This document shows, in pieces, positions 1-7,987 of a DNA stretch of 32,055 bases (the first letter of the stretch is position 1; each line of letters begins with the position of its first letter). Origin of the DNA: Pseudomonas sp. NBRC 111124 (GTDB lineage Bacteria; Pseudomonadota; Gammaproteobacteria; Pseudomonadales; Pseudomonadaceae). The notes under the pieces are model-generated. The model made no database searches, was not told where the DNA came from, and saw only the letters and a program-made list of their open reading frames with translations. The stretch lies in assembly GCF_001320245.1 (NCBI RefSeq), contig NZ_BCBA01000074.1, positions 1 to 32,055 on the forward strand, given 5' to 3'. The position numbers and the translations under genes are program-made.

Positions 1-150
1 CTTCGCCAGGCCGATGAGATGGATCGTCGAGGGATTATCTGCTGGCAGGAATGGCGCGATCTTCGTCTGGAGGCTGACGCTGCTTACTTGAGAGCGGTAG
101 CAGGGGAGGACTATCGCTCGGTTAATCCCACAAGCTCGTCAGCAGAGTAG
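1..150 (+). CDS. 3' end of an unknown gene (partial)
   Basis: An open frame runs in from the left edge and stops at TAG 148-150. The 49 visible residues are charged and end in a Ser-rich tail (PTSSSAE). No family is recognised. The next gene is convergent on the minus strand and no terminator is obvious between them. It is called only because the frame is open from base 1 and the residue mix is protein-like (Trp-Gln-Glu-Trp, many Asp/Arg). It could be a chance frame. Confidence 0.4.
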   Translation, partial: LRQADEMDRRGIICWQEWRDLRLEADAAYLRAVAGEDYRSVNPTSSSAE

Positions 151-201
151 GATCGAACGTGATCTCGCAATCACGCTCATTCCTCGGTACGCAGACCGCC
201 T

Positions 202-1527
202 CTAGTTATCCCTGCGTCGTGAATGTGTGAGGGTAAAACCCACAAGGATTCCCAGCGCCGCTGCGCCGATCAGCAGGAGCGTCTTATCTTTTGGCTTCCT
301 CCAACCTCCGTCGATACCCCTCCTGCCACTCGGAGGCTCAAAGAGGTTGCCTGATGATGCTTCGGCTATGGGGCTGCGATTTATCCCCCAGCGCGTCAGC
401 CTTCCTGACAACAGAGGCAGGCCTGGTATCAGGTAGCTGGCCAAATGCGCGAGGCGCGCCGCAGCGCCAACCGTGGTGTGAGCACGAGGCGAGATTGCGC
501 AGGCCACCATAGCCTTCGCCACCATTTCGGGATCGTATACGGGGCCTGGCGGTGTCAGCGCATGCCCGGTGTAGTTACCGCCGTCTCGGAAGCCTGGTGT
601 GTCCATGACGGCTGGATAGATATCGCACACATGGATGTTGGGAAACTCAGTCAATTCGCCCCGCAATGCCTCGGTCAGTCCGCGCAAGCCGAACTTGCTC
701 GCCGAGTACGCGGCGGCGTAGGGCTGTGCCACCCAGCTGCCCAGCGACAGCGTGTTGATCAGAATGCCGCTGCCCTGTGCCTTGAAGAAGGGAAGGGCGA
801 CGTAGGCCCCTCGCAGGTAACCGATCAGGTCAGTCTGGATGACCTGCTCGTGCGCCTCCAACGGCGTTTCTTCGAAATTGCCGACCGCGCCGACCCCGGC
901 ATTGTTGACCCAGATATCGATCCGTCCCTGTCCAAAGTCTGCGGCCTGAGCGGCAAGCGCTTGAACCTGGTCGCTGTGGGTGACGTCGGTCGTGATCGCT
1001 ATGGCATCCGTACCGCAATCGGTGCATTCATCCAGCACGTCGAACAACGCCTCTTCATCGCGTGCGGCGAGTACAAGGCGAGCACCTTTGCACGCAAAGG
1101 CATGCGCGGCGGCTCGGCCTATGCCGCTGGATGCGCCGGTGATGACCACGACCTTGCCGCGCAGAGGCCCTCTGAGCGGAGCGCCACGGTCAGGCGCTTC
1201 TCGTTTCGTAGCCGAGGCGCTGGGGTCAAGGGGTGCAATGGGGTCGCTGGCCTCGATCCGCGAGAGCTCAAGGGAGGTGCCATCGACCAGGGTCAACGTC
1301 AGCCCTTCGACCGTGCCTGCCGCTCGGTTTGGAAATACGGGCTCACCTTCAGCATCCAGGCTGTCGTAGATGAAGCGTGTACCTTCGAGCCAGCCCACGG
1401 CGGTGAGAAGTTCAGGGCCGAGATAATACTTCCCGTCTTGAAAGAAGCCTGGAAACTGATGAGCGCGCTCCACGTTTTCCACGCGATAGCGTTCGCCTGA
1501 TTTCATCCCTGTCGCTTGATCGATCAT
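202..1527 (-). CDS. SDR-family oxidoreductase with N-terminal extension and C-terminal membrane anchor
   Basis: A 441-aa short-chain dehydrogenase/reductase. The Rossmann domain starts near residue 124 with TGASSGIG (130-137, NAD(P) binding), followed by NNAG (208-211), a Ser near 261-264 and the catalytic YSASK (Tyr274, Lys278). Residues 1-110 precede the SDR fold and form a separate, unrecognised segment. Residues about 416-434 are a hydrophobic helix followed by SRRRDN, so the enzyme is probably tethered to the inner membrane. The ATG at 1527 is chosen because AGGGG lies 8 nt upstream; the frame remains open further upstream but crosses the neighbouring gene. It is the last gene of a minus-strand set with the small membrane protein at 1560-1793 and the dehydrogenase at 1807-3009. 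The substrate is unknown; such SDRs act on alcohols, sugars or lipids. Confidence 0.9.
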   Translation of the reverse strand: MIDQATGMKSGERYRVENVERAHQFPGFFQDGKYYLGPELLTAVGWLEGTRFIYDSLDAEGEPVFPNRAAGTVEGLTLTLVDGTSLELSRIEASDPIAPLDPSASATKREAPDRGAPLRGPLRGKVVVITGASSGIGRAAAHAFACKGARLVLAARDEEALFDVLDECTDCGTDAIAITTDVTHSDQVQALAAQAADFGQGRIDIWVNNAGVGAVGNFEETPLEAHEQVIQTDLIGYLRGAYVALPFFKAQGSGILINTLSLGSWVAQPYAAAYSASKFGLRGLTEALRGELTEFPNIHVCDIYPAVMDTPGFRDGGNYTGHALTPPGPVYDPEMVAKAMVACAISPRAHTTVGAAARLAHLASYLIPGLPLLSGRLTRWGINRSPIAEASSGNLFEPPSGRRGIDGGWRKPKDKTLLLIGAAALGILVGFTLTHSRRRDN

Positions 1528-1559
1528 ATTGAAACCCCTGTAAGTGGAGCTCGGAAATG

Positions 1560-1793
1560 TCAGCCTTTGCTGTGCTCGTCGGAAGTGGGCCCGGTACCGC
1601 GCTTGATACCGCGCGGGCCAGCAACGCCCCAGATACCTAGGCCAATTAACGGTAGCGCGACGATCAGCAGGGCCCAGGCCGCTTTGACTGCATCTGACTT
1701 GTCGCTTCTGAACACGCTGACAATGGCCCACAGATCGATGAGTAAAAGGATTGCCGCGACGGCAATCCAGAAGTAGCTGGCGACCTCATTCAT
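1560..1793 (-). CDS. Small two-helix membrane protein, PLDc_N-like
   Basis: A 77-aa protein with two hydrophobic segments (about residues 7-27 and 37-58), with Asp-Leu-Trp-Ala at the end of the first and a Pro-rich turn between core and tail. This layout is that of the phospholipase-D-nuclease N-terminal (PLDc_N) small membrane proteins, whose function is not settled. The start at 1793 has GAGGAG 9 nt upstream, and that Shine-Dalgarno overlaps the stop codon of the upstream dehydrogenase (13-nt gap), which implies cotranscription. The SDR gene follows after 32 nt. Confidence 0.8.
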   Translation of the reverse strand: MNEVASYFWIAVAAILLLIDLWAIVSVFRSDKSDAVKAAWALLIVALPLIGLGIWGVAGPRGIKRGTGPTSDEHSKG

Positions 1794-1806
1794 GATCTTG
1801 TCTCCT

Positions 1807-3009
1807 CTACACGTAGTCAGGGCCCAAGGTGCCCGGTGCAGCGCCCGGCACCAGGATGACTTTGCGACAGTTGTCCTGCTTCTGGTCGAACATCTTGTAG
1901 CCCATGGCCGCTTCTTCGAGTGCTAGGCGGTGGGTGACGATGAGTTCCGGTTGCAGGCGTCCCGCCTCGATGTGTTCAAGAAGTTCAGGCAAGTATTTCT
2001 GCACGTGGGTCTGGCCCATCTTGAACGTGAGGCCTTTGTCGAAGGCGTCGCCGAACATGAAGGCGTGGATGAAGCCGGCGTACACACCCGGCACACTGAC
2101 AACGCCGCCGCGACGCACTGCAGCAATGCTCTGGCGCAGCGCCTTGCCACTGCTGCCTTCGATTTTCAGCGCCGTCATCACCGTTTCGGCAGTGCTGCCC
2201 TTTGCCTCGAAACCGACCGCATCAATCACTGCATCGACGCCGCGCATGCCTGGTGTCTGGCGGATGATGCTGTCGGCGGGATCGTCGTCTTGCTCGAAAT
2301 TGATCGGTATGACGCCGTAAGCCTCGCGGGCGTAGGCCAGGCGGTAGTCGTTGTCATCGACCATGAAGATGGTCTGTGCCCCGAGCATTCGCGCACAGGC
2401 GGCGCTTAGCAAGCCCACCGGCCCGGCACCATAGATCGCCAGCGATGAACCCTGGCCAATCTCGGCATTGATGACCGCCTGCCAAGCGGTGGGCAGAATG
2501 TCCGAGAGGAACAGCACCTTGTCATCGGCCAGGTCGGTGGGCACTTTGAACGGGCCGACGTTACCTTTGGGCACCCTCACGTAATCCGCTTGGCCGCCAG
2601 GGATACCGCCATAGAGATGGCTGTATCCGAACAGCGCGGCGCCCGGGGGAATGCCCTTCTTGTTGATGATCGAGCCCCGCCCCGTATTGGTGGTTTCGCA
2701 GGCAGCGAACAGATCGTGCTGACAGAAGAAGCAGTTGCCGCAAGCGATCACAAAGGGAATCACCACGCGGTCGCCGATCTGGAGATTGGTGACGGCATTC
2801 CCGGTGTCCTCGACGATGCCCATGAACTCATGGCCGAAGATATCGCCGGCTTCGGTTTCTGGGATTTTGCCTCGGTAAAGGTGCAAGTCGGAACCGCAAA
2901 TGGCTGTGGCGGTGACCCTGAGGATGATGTCGTCTTCTTGCTCGATGATCGGGTCAGGAACGTTATCGACCCTGACGTCGTGTGCTCCGTGGTAGGTCAG
3001 TGCTCTCAT
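1807..3009 (-). CDS. Zinc-dependent alcohol dehydrogenase, formaldehyde-dehydrogenase-like
   Basis: A 400-aa medium-chain dehydrogenase. The catalytic zinc ligands are in CGSDLH (Cys38) and GHE (His60, Glu61). The structural zinc lobe is present with Cys90, 93, 96 and 104. The NAD(P) site GAGPVG is at 194-199 with an acidic residue at the end of the next strand (VDD, about 217-219), which favours NAD. The insertions match the FDH-like subgroup that includes glutathione-independent formaldehyde dehydrogenase, so aldehyde or alcohol oxidation is likely; the exact substrate is inferred. The ATG at 3009 has AGGAG 10 nt upstream. It leads the three-gene minus-strand operon with the membrane protein and the SDR. 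Two oxidoreductases together suggest aldehyde/alcohol detoxification. Confidence 0.9.
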   Translation of the reverse strand: MRALTYHGAHDVRVDNVPDPIIEQEDDIILRVTATAICGSDLHLYRGKIPETEAGDIFGHEFMGIVEDTGNAVTNLQIGDRVVIPFVIACGNCFFCQHDLFAACETTNTGRGSIINKKGIPPGAALFGYSHLYGGIPGGQADYVRVPKGNVGPFKVPTDLADDKVLFLSDILPTAWQAVINAEIGQGSSLAIYGAGPVGLLSAACARMLGAQTIFMVDDNDYRLAYAREAYGVIPINFEQDDDPADSIIRQTPGMRGVDAVIDAVGFEAKGSTAETVMTALKIEGSSGKALRQSIAAVRRGGVVSVPGVYAGFIHAFMFGDAFDKGLTFKMGQTHVQKYLPELLEHIEAGRLQPELIVTHRLALEEAAMGYKMFDQKQDNCRKVILVPGAAPGTLGPDYV

Positions 3010-3289
3010 GAATGTCAGCTCCTGCAGCCGCGTAATTTCGTGATCGGTATGCAGGGGAAGCCATGGCGGACAGCAAAGTTCAGACCAACAAGGCAGGCGG
3101 TACTGATTCGCTGCCTATCCGAAAGTTGGCTGAACCAATCGGATCACATCGATATCAGAGCGATCTAAATGGAGCTGCTGGGACGAATCGGTGGCCATCC
3201 ATCATAATCGGCTGTTCGAAAGGGCTAGCTGTGAGAATCCCAAGCTCGGGGGCTTCAACCGTTCCGCTTTAAAGCTAAAGGGGGCTGGC

Positions 3290-3601
3290 ATGCGAATACG
3301 TGGTGATGTCTTCTGGAAATGGGCTGACCCCGCGCTTGCCCACCGCAGTTATGATGAAACGCTGGACGACGGAACCGCTATAGAAGTCCAGACGAGGTTG
3401 TCACGAACCGGAGCCACCCAGGTTTTTATCGGAGTTTATGCCGCGAGTGGAATGCCCCTTCACGAAGAGGCATTTGCTGCCATGCCGGGCGAATCGATGA
3501 ATCGTGCGCTGGCTTGGGGGATAGGACGGGCCAAAAGCATTGCCAATGAGCCAAATAGGAAAGGCATTAAGCGACCGCCATTCAGTACGATGGGGGAGTA
3601 G
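3290..3601 (+). CDS. Small unknown protein, paralogue family copy 1 of 3
   Basis: A 103-aa soluble protein of unknown function. It begins MRIRGDVFWKWADP and carries the block RLSRTGxTQxFIGxY, then EEA and PGESxxRAxAWGxGR, which recur in the genes at 6083-6373 and 6648-6938. The start at 3290 has AAAGGGGG 6 nt upstream. No signal peptide or membrane helix is seen. Copy 1 has a longer C-terminal tail (after IANEP) than the others. The conserved Arg/Trp/Gly pattern suggests a compact alpha/beta domain, possibly nucleotide or nucleic-acid related, but nothing in the sequence fixes a role. It lies between the dehydrogenase operon and the first Nudix gene. Confidence 0.75.
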   Translation: MRIRGDVFWKWADPALAHRSYDETLDDGTAIEVQTRLSRTGATQVFIGVYAASGMPLHEEAFAAMPGESMNRALAWGIGRAKSIANEPNRKGIKRPPFSTMGE

Positions 3602-3727
3602 GCAAGCCCAGCCAAAACCAGAAAATTTCTCCTCGTACCGATACTTTTCTTGGGACGGGCAAGTTTTCTGATCGATACTCATCAGTGCTGCTGCCTATTG
3701 AACATCAAGCTCCTTGGCTGATTCAGG

Positions 3728-4111
3728 CTATTCGTTAGCGGTGATTATTCCTTCTCGTCTTAGCAGATCTACGTTGGTTGGCTTGACTGAGGTTTTGGTG
3801 ATTTCCTGGATCGAGAACCAGCGACACTCCACTATCTCGTGCGAAGGTCGAGGCATCATGCTGGCCGGAACGGCCATTCGGTACAGCCAGTGCTCTTCCG
3901 CTTGGAGCACGTGATGCCCCAAAAACTGAGCGTCAGTCAGTTCTAGGCACGTTTCTTCCCGTAGTTCACGACGTGCCGCTTCAAGCTGCGTTTCGCCAGG
4001 ATCGATTTTCCCGCCAGGGAGTGACCACTGAGGTGCCTCCTTGCGTACAAGCAATACCTTCCCTGCCTGCAGGCAGATGACGGTGGAATGAAGTTCTCTC
4101 GATGGGCTCAT
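3728..4111 (-). CDS. Nudix hydrolase 1
   Basis: A 127-aa Nudix-fold hydrolase. The Nudix box follows LPGGKIDPGE and reads REL-REET-C-L, matching GX5EX7REUXEEXGU except that the glycine before the last hydrophobic residue is Cys. All metal-binding Glu residues are present, so it should be active on a nucleoside diphosphate derivative. The ATG at 4111 is preferred to the GTG at 4114 because GGGAGG lies 7 nt upstream of the ATG. It is divergent from Nudix 2 (4328-4717) with 216 nt between them. Both share the short form of about 127 residues, ending in a strand with EXXECRWF-type residues. The substrate is unknown. Confidence 0.88.
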   Translation of the reverse strand: MSPSRELHSTVICLQAGKVLLVRKEAPQWSLPGGKIDPGETQLEAARRELREETCLELTDAQFLGHHVLQAEEHWLYRMAVPASMMPRPSHEIVECRWFSIQEITKTSVKPTNVDLLRREGIITANE

Positions 4112-4327
4112 CACTTGTCCTCCCTTTGACGGAAGGCTCTCATGATCTGGTGAAGTTCACTTGATGCGTCGAAAGGCGTTCGACTTACCTGAGCAGGGCA
4201 TTACACGCTTCGGCGCCGATAACTTGAACGTTGCCCTCGTTACACCGGTCATCTAACCGACACACGGAAGATTTATTCTCGGCAAGGAACCTGCCGGATC
4301 TAGGCCAGCCAACGTTAAGGGCAGCGC

Positions 4328-4717
4328 ATGAAGGCAATGGACACTGCAACAGCGAAACGCAAAGGCATCAAGCTGCGCGCCACCATCATCTATCGCAAGG
4401 ATGGTGAAGTCTTGTTCGTTCGCAAGCGCAACGCCAAGTGGAACCTACCTGGTGGCCGAGTCGAGCGAGACGAGACGCCGCATGAGGCGGCTATGCGGGA
4501 GATGGCCGAAGAAACTGGTCTCGCATTCGACGAGCTCCGTTACCTCACGATGTACCGGGAAGACAAGGTGATCCATTACCTGTTCGAAGCCCGCAAGTCA
4601 GACGATAAACCACGCCCTCGAAACGAGATCGAAGCTTGTCGTTGGATCAAGGCTAGGGATGTACCGAAGCGTCGAGTAAGGCGCCCGATCAAAACCATCC
4701 TGAAACGCTGCGCCTGA
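4328..4717 (+). CDS. Nudix hydrolase 2
   Basis: A 129-aa Nudix protein with a complete Nudix box: LPGGRVERDE, then REMAEETGL. Basic residues are frequent (KRNAK, RRVRRP), consistent with a polyanionic substrate such as a diphosphoinositol or nucleoside polyphosphate; that is inference. The AAGGG 6-7 nt before ATG 4328 supports the start. The C-terminal EACRWI block matches Nudix 1, pointing to an old duplication. It converges on the CHAD gene, with only 10 nt between stop codons and no clear terminator. Confidence 0.88.
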   Translation: MKAMDTATAKRKGIKLRATIIYRKDGEVLFVRKRNAKWNLPGGRVERDETPHEAAMREMAEETGLAFDELRYLTMYREDKVIHYLFEARKSDDKPRPRNEIEACRWIKARDVPKRRVRRPIKTILKRCA

Positions 4718-4727
4718 TCAGGCCACG

Positions 4728-5522
4728 TTAACCGTTTGTTTCAAATCCCGAGCGCTTGCGCGCTTCGGCGTCCGCTTCATTCTTCTGCGTCTGGGCCTTC
4801 TTCGAGATGGCCGGAAGCAGCTGCTTCAGCTTTTTCAGTTCGGCCTCAGCCTGCGCCAGTTCTTTCTCCGACGACTCTGCCCAGAGACTTTCGAGAGGTT
4901 GAAGATCAGGCTCTTCGTGGACACGCAGGCACCATTGGTGGTGGTCGTGCCATGAGCCCAAGGCACCCTGAACTTTCTTCAGCGATTTCGCAGCTTCAGG
5001 GGAGAGCGGCGACAACTCTTCAAATGCTTCGGTGAGATAGCGAGCCCGCTTGACCAGGATCCGCAACTCATGGCGGTCGTGATGCTTGTCATCTACCGCG
5101 ATATGTACCTTGTCCAGCAGCTTGGTCAGTGACTTCATCACCGCCCCACGCAGCGCTTTATCGTCATGCCCAGCAGAAGAGGATCTGAAAGTTGCCGGCC
5201 AGAGATCGAGGGCGGTGAACAGTTCGTTGAGCTCCTGACTCTTCGCGATAGCTTTGTACTGATCAGGCAATCGACTTCTTCGGGCCTGGGCGGCTTCGGT
5301 CAGTCCACGTGTATCCAGCTCTCCCGCCATGACCTCAAGATCTCTGGTGGGAGTAGTAAGTCGACCTACCTCGGCGGCAGCTGCTTTCAAGCGCTCCACG
5401 CCTTCGAGCTTGCGGACGGGGATCAGTAAGCTTCGGATACGTCTGACGGCGATCCGCATGTCATGTAACGCCTCGTCATCGGTCGAAGCCAGAAGGCGTT
5501 CTCTGGCATTCATAAGCGTCAC
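4728..5522 (-). CDS. CHAD-domain protein, N-terminus probably frameshifted
   Basis: A 264-aa alpha-helical CHAD protein. It shows the two diagnostic helix motifs: EALHDMRIAVRRIRSLL near the start and HELRILVKRARYLTEAF in the middle, with the conserved His and Arg/Lys that bind polyphosphate in this family. The last 60 residues are a Lys/Glu-rich coiled coil. The visible frame begins at GTG 5522 (ATG 5513 is an alternative), and neither has a good ribosome site. The strong site GGGGGAGG lies before an ATG at 5566 in another frame; that frame reads MAFVDLYVASL then TAG, which is what the missing CHAD N-terminus should look like. One base lost near 5533 would explain this. CHAD proteins bind polyphosphate granules; no adjacent ppk or CYTH gene is present here. 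Confidence 0.85.
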   Translation of the reverse strand: MTLMNARERLLASTDDEALHDMRIAVRRIRSLLIPVRKLEGVERLKAAAAEVGRLTTPTRDLEVMAGELDTRGLTEAAQARRSRLPDQYKAIAKSQELNELFTALDLWPATFRSSSAGHDDKALRGAVMKSLTKLLDKVHIAVDDKHHDRHELRILVKRARYLTEAFEELSPLSPEAAKSLKKVQGALGSWHDHHQWCLRVHEEPDLQPLESLWAESSEKELAQAEAELKKLKQLLPAISKKAQTQKNEADAEARKRSGFETNG

Positions 5523-5666
5523 TTCGAGCTCTACAAACTCGCAACGTACAGGTCAACAAACGCCATCTCGTCCTCCCCCTTGATGAAGTACGGGTGCTGA
5601 ACCACTCACCGTATCGCTTACACATCAGATGTGATGGGCGAGTATAGATTTTGGTTCGGTGGCTGC

Positions 5667-5840
5667 TCAGGCTGAAGCTTCTGCAGATGTTACGAAGGCA
5701 TGTTGAGCGGCCTGCAGCCGCTCTTGCAGACGAGCAACATAGGCCTCAGCTTCAACTGCATTCGCGAACGAAACTGGATGGCCGTCAATGATTACTTTGC
5801 AGCCTGATCCGTGTTCGTCGACCTGGATATCGATCTTCAT
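5667..5840 (-). CDS. Small unknown acidic protein
   Basis: A 57-aa soluble protein of unknown function. The N-terminal half is strand-like (MKIDIQVDEHGSGCKVIIDGH) and the C-terminal half is one amphipathic helix (EAEAYVARLQERLQAAQ). The start at ATG 5840 has AAGGAG 9 nt upstream; the ATG at 5849 overlaps that site and is unlikely. It stands alone between the CHAD gene and the second family copy. The beta-beta-helix shape resembles small stress-type proteins, but no family is recognised. Confidence 0.6.
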   Translation of the reverse strand: MKIDIQVDEHGSGCKVIIDGHPVSFANAVEAEAYVARLQERLQAAQHAFVTSAEASA

Positions 5841-6082
5841 GCCCGCCATCTCCTTGGTGTTGTTTTGGCGGCGCGGAGGGTAACGTAAATAGATCAGCAG
5901 GAAAATCGCCAGGGCCGCTCTAGCATGCAGGTTTCATCGATTATCATCAGTTCGGCAAAACGCTGTAACAACTCCAACCGTCTGATTATGAATGGATTTG
6001 CCGGCCATTTGGATGCATGAGAGCCGCTGTGGGCTATGGTGGGATGACCATCTGTCTAATACTAAAGTCGTAGGAGAGCGGC

Positions 6083-6373
6083 ATGCGCATACGCGGTGAC
6101 ATTTTTTGGAAATGGTCAGACCCGACGCTTCATCACCGAACTCACGATGAGACGCTGGACGACGGCACGACGATGGATATCCAAGTGCGGTTGTCGCGAA
6201 CGGGCAGCACTCAAATGTTCATAGGCGTGTATGCCGGCAGTGGTATGGCACTGCATGAAGAAGCCTTCGACACGCGTCCAGGAGAGTCGATGACGCGTGC
6301 CTTGGCCTGGGGGGTTGGCCGTGCGAGGTGCCTCGCCACCGAGCGAAACCAGCCTTCGCAACGGCTTGCTTAA
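6083..6373 (+). CDS. Small unknown protein, paralogue family copy 2 of 3
   Basis: A 96-aa protein of the same family as 3290-3601: MRIRGDIFWKWSDP, RLSRTGSTQMFIGVY, EEAF and PGESMTRALAWGVGR. AGGAG lies 7 nt before ATG 6083. It is closest to copy 1 by eye, with many conservative changes, which fits a lineage-level duplication rather than a recent copy. It is convergent with the operon at 6408-6938 that contains copy 3. Function unknown; no signal peptide or membrane helix. Confidence 0.78.
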   Translation: MRIRGDIFWKWSDPTLHHRTHDETLDDGTTMDIQVRLSRTGSTQMFIGVYAGSGMALHEEAFDTRPGESMTRALAWGVGRARCLATERNQPSQRLA

Positions 6374-6407
6374 ACAATGTGCTGGTAGCCGAGGGTCGCA
6401 ATTTTTC

Positions 6408-6635
6408 TCAGTGATCCACTTCTTGATGAATCCAGGCGGTATAAGCCGCTTTGAGAGATTGAGGCAGGTGTGGTGAGTCGGGTTTCAATGCGCCCGGCTT
6501 TTTCACCCACTCGGTCAGCCAGGCGATGACCAGAGTGCGAGTGACAGGGCTAGGCCCAACCTGGCGCTCTAGCTCCGCAGCTATCTGATCCAAGAACGCG
6601 ATCTCAGCGTCCAATTGGGCTAGCTGATCAGCCAT
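6408..6635 (-). CDS. Small unknown protein downstream of family copy 3
   Basis: A 75-aa predicted helical protein. Residues 1-27 form an amphipathic helix (MADQLAQLDAEIAFLDQIAA), followed by a segment rich in Pro and Trp (VIAWLTEWVKKPG). No family is recognised. The ATG at 6635 has AGGAGG 8 nt upstream, and that site sits at the stop of the upstream gene (12-nt gap), so it is translated from the same transcript as family copy 3. The pairing suggests a partner relation between the two products, but nothing else shows it. Confidence 0.7.
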   Translation of the reverse strand: MADQLAQLDAEIAFLDQIAAELERQVGPSPVTRTLVIAWLTEWVKKPGALKPDSPHLPQSLKAAYTAWIHQEVDH

Positions 6636-6647
6636 TGTCTCGTCCTC

Positions 6648-6938
6648 CTACCCCATGTGCTGCTTTCGTTCCAGGGCGGATAGAGCCAGCGCACGACCCC
6701 TGCCCGCGCCCCACGCCATGGCCCGAGTTACCGATTCACCAGGCCGTTTTGCATAGGCTTCTTCAATCCTGGCCAAGCCCGAGCGCTCGTAGATCCCGAT
6801 GAACAACTGCGTGTCGCCAGTACGGGAGAGCCGAACCTGAACATCGAGCTTGGCTCCATCATCTAGCTCTTCCTCGTGGGAATGGTGCTGTAGAGCTGGA
6901 TCTGCCCAAGCCCAAAATACTGCTCCTCGATGTCGCAT
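6648..6938 (-). CDS. Small unknown protein, paralogue family copy 3 of 3
   Basis: A 96-aa member of the family seen at 3290 and 6083. It begins MRHRGAVFWAWADP and keeps RLSRTGDTQLFIGIY, EEAY and PGESVTRAMAWGAGRG, but is more diverged (EEELDDGAKLDVQV). AGGAGG lies 6 nt before ATG 6938. It is first in a two-gene operon with 6408-6635, so only this copy has a partner gene. Function unknown. Confidence 0.78.
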   Translation of the reverse strand: MRHRGAVFWAWADPALQHHSHEEELDDGAKLDVQVRLSRTGDTQLFIGIYERSGLARIEEAYAKRPGESVTRAMAWGAGRGRALALSALERKQHMG

Positions 6939-7195
6939 CCTTGCCTCCTGATTACCTCTCCTTCAAGCGAGCTTAGTCCGTTTCGTCTAGATCGGTGGTT
7001 TCAATCATTTCAGGACATTCCAGTGCATGTCTTTGACTCACTCATGATCATGTGACCGGTGGGAATTCAGAGACTTCATGCTTCTTCGCATGGAAAACCG
7101 TCAATTCGGAACTCTGCATTCAGCCATGGATCATCAGATCATGGATGATCATTTTCGCGTTAAGGATGTCGCCCATTCTCTAGGTGCGATCCCTT

Positions 7196-7630
7196 ATGAG
7201 CGTCACTACGCATCGCCCAGTCAGAGCTAAGGCCACGATCATCTGCTTACGAAATGACAAGGTTCTGCTTGTCCGCAGGAAGGGGGCTAAATGGAAGTTT
7301 CCAAGCGGCGTGCTCGCGACCGGCGAAGCGCCAATCGTTGCCGCTGCCCGTGAGCTTTGGAAGGCGCTGGCGCTTCATTGCTCAGGCTTGAACGCTGTGG
7401 GCACCGTCGAGGTAGGCAATGTTCTCCACCATATTTTTACGACTGACGTACCCGACGGTTGCTGCGTCGCGCTTGGCAGAGGCATCGTTCATTGTAAGTG
7501 GATTTGTTGGGAGGAGCTGAGTTCAACCATGCTGAAACCCACAGCCGCTGCTTTGCTTTCACGAGACCTGCAGGAGCTCGTTCACCATGATGGGTGCCCG
7601 GAATCAGTCTCGTCTTTCAACACAAACTGA
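7196..7630 (+). CDS. Nudix-fold protein 3 with a destroyed catalytic box
   Basis: A 144-aa protein that follows the other two Nudix proteins across the first half (ATIICLRNDKVLLVRRKGAKW) but lacks the active site. The box position reads PSGVLATGE then RELWKALAL, so the EE of REUXEEXG is replaced by Lys-Ala and the glycine is gone. Metal binding and hydrolysis should be lost. The fold may survive as a binding protein, or the gene may be decaying. The start could be GTG 7184 or ATG 7196; the AGGTG before 7196 slightly favours the latter. The C-terminal 20 residues are unlike the other copies. Confidence 0.7.
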   Translation: MSVTTHRPVRAKATIICLRNDKVLLVRRKGAKWKFPSGVLATGEAPIVAAARELWKALALHCSGLNAVGTVEVGNVLHHIFTTDVPDGCCVALGRGIVHCKWICWEELSSTMLKPTAAALLSRDLQELVHHDGCPESVSSFNTN

Positions 7631-7688
7631 ACGTCAAGATCAGCGTTCGGGTCGGATCGTTAACTGTCATGAAAAAAGGAAGTTAGTG

Positions 7689-7961
7689 ATGAAAGCGATG
7701 ACACGAGTGTTCACTGGCCTGGCGTTGGTTGGTGCTATGGGGGCTACTTCTGCATGGGCTGATACGCCCGGTGCTGACTGGAAGGTGAACAAGGATCAGG
7801 CTGAGGCCACCTTGAAAGGCGCAGGCTACACCCAGATTACCAAGATCGAAGCTGACGATGGTCACTGGGAAGGCGAGGGTATCAAGGCTGATGGCAAGCA
7901 ATACGAGTTCCAGGTTGATCCGCACGACGGCAAGATTATCAAAGACGAGCTGGATAACTGA
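7689..7961 (+). CDS. Exported PepSY-domain small protein
   Basis: A 90-aa protein. Residues 1-24 are a signal peptide (basic start, hydrophobic core, cleavage after AWA). The mature part of about 66 residues is one PepSY unit: a helix with DQAEATLKGAGY, then beta strands WEGEGIKADGKQYEFQVDPHDGKI. PepSY units occur in peptidase propeptides and in free periplasmic proteins thought to bind or inhibit peptidases; which applies here is unknown. AAGGA lies about 9 nt before ATG 7689. A strong terminator follows 26 nt after the stop. Confidence 0.85.
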   Translation: MKAMTRVFTGLALVGAMGATSAWADTPGADWKVNKDQAEATLKGAGYTQITKIEADDGHWEGEGIKADGKQYEFQVDPHDGKIIKDELDN

Positions 7962-7987
7962 TCAGGGCGGGTGTTGCTCTCTGAGCG

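Noticed and set aside
445..1500. Long plus-strand open frame opposite the SDR gene
   Set aside because: It mirrors the SDR gene, has no ribosome site and its product has no recognisable motif.
4286..4318. GGAAC ... CGTT, possible EcfG-type promoter before Nudix 2
   Set aside because: The spacing between the two parts is about 22 nt, too long; EcfG control also does not fit Pseudomonas.
7097..7130. GGAACT followed by TCA-type bases, possible AlgU-type promoter
   Set aside because: The -10 part does not match TCTRA at the right spacing.
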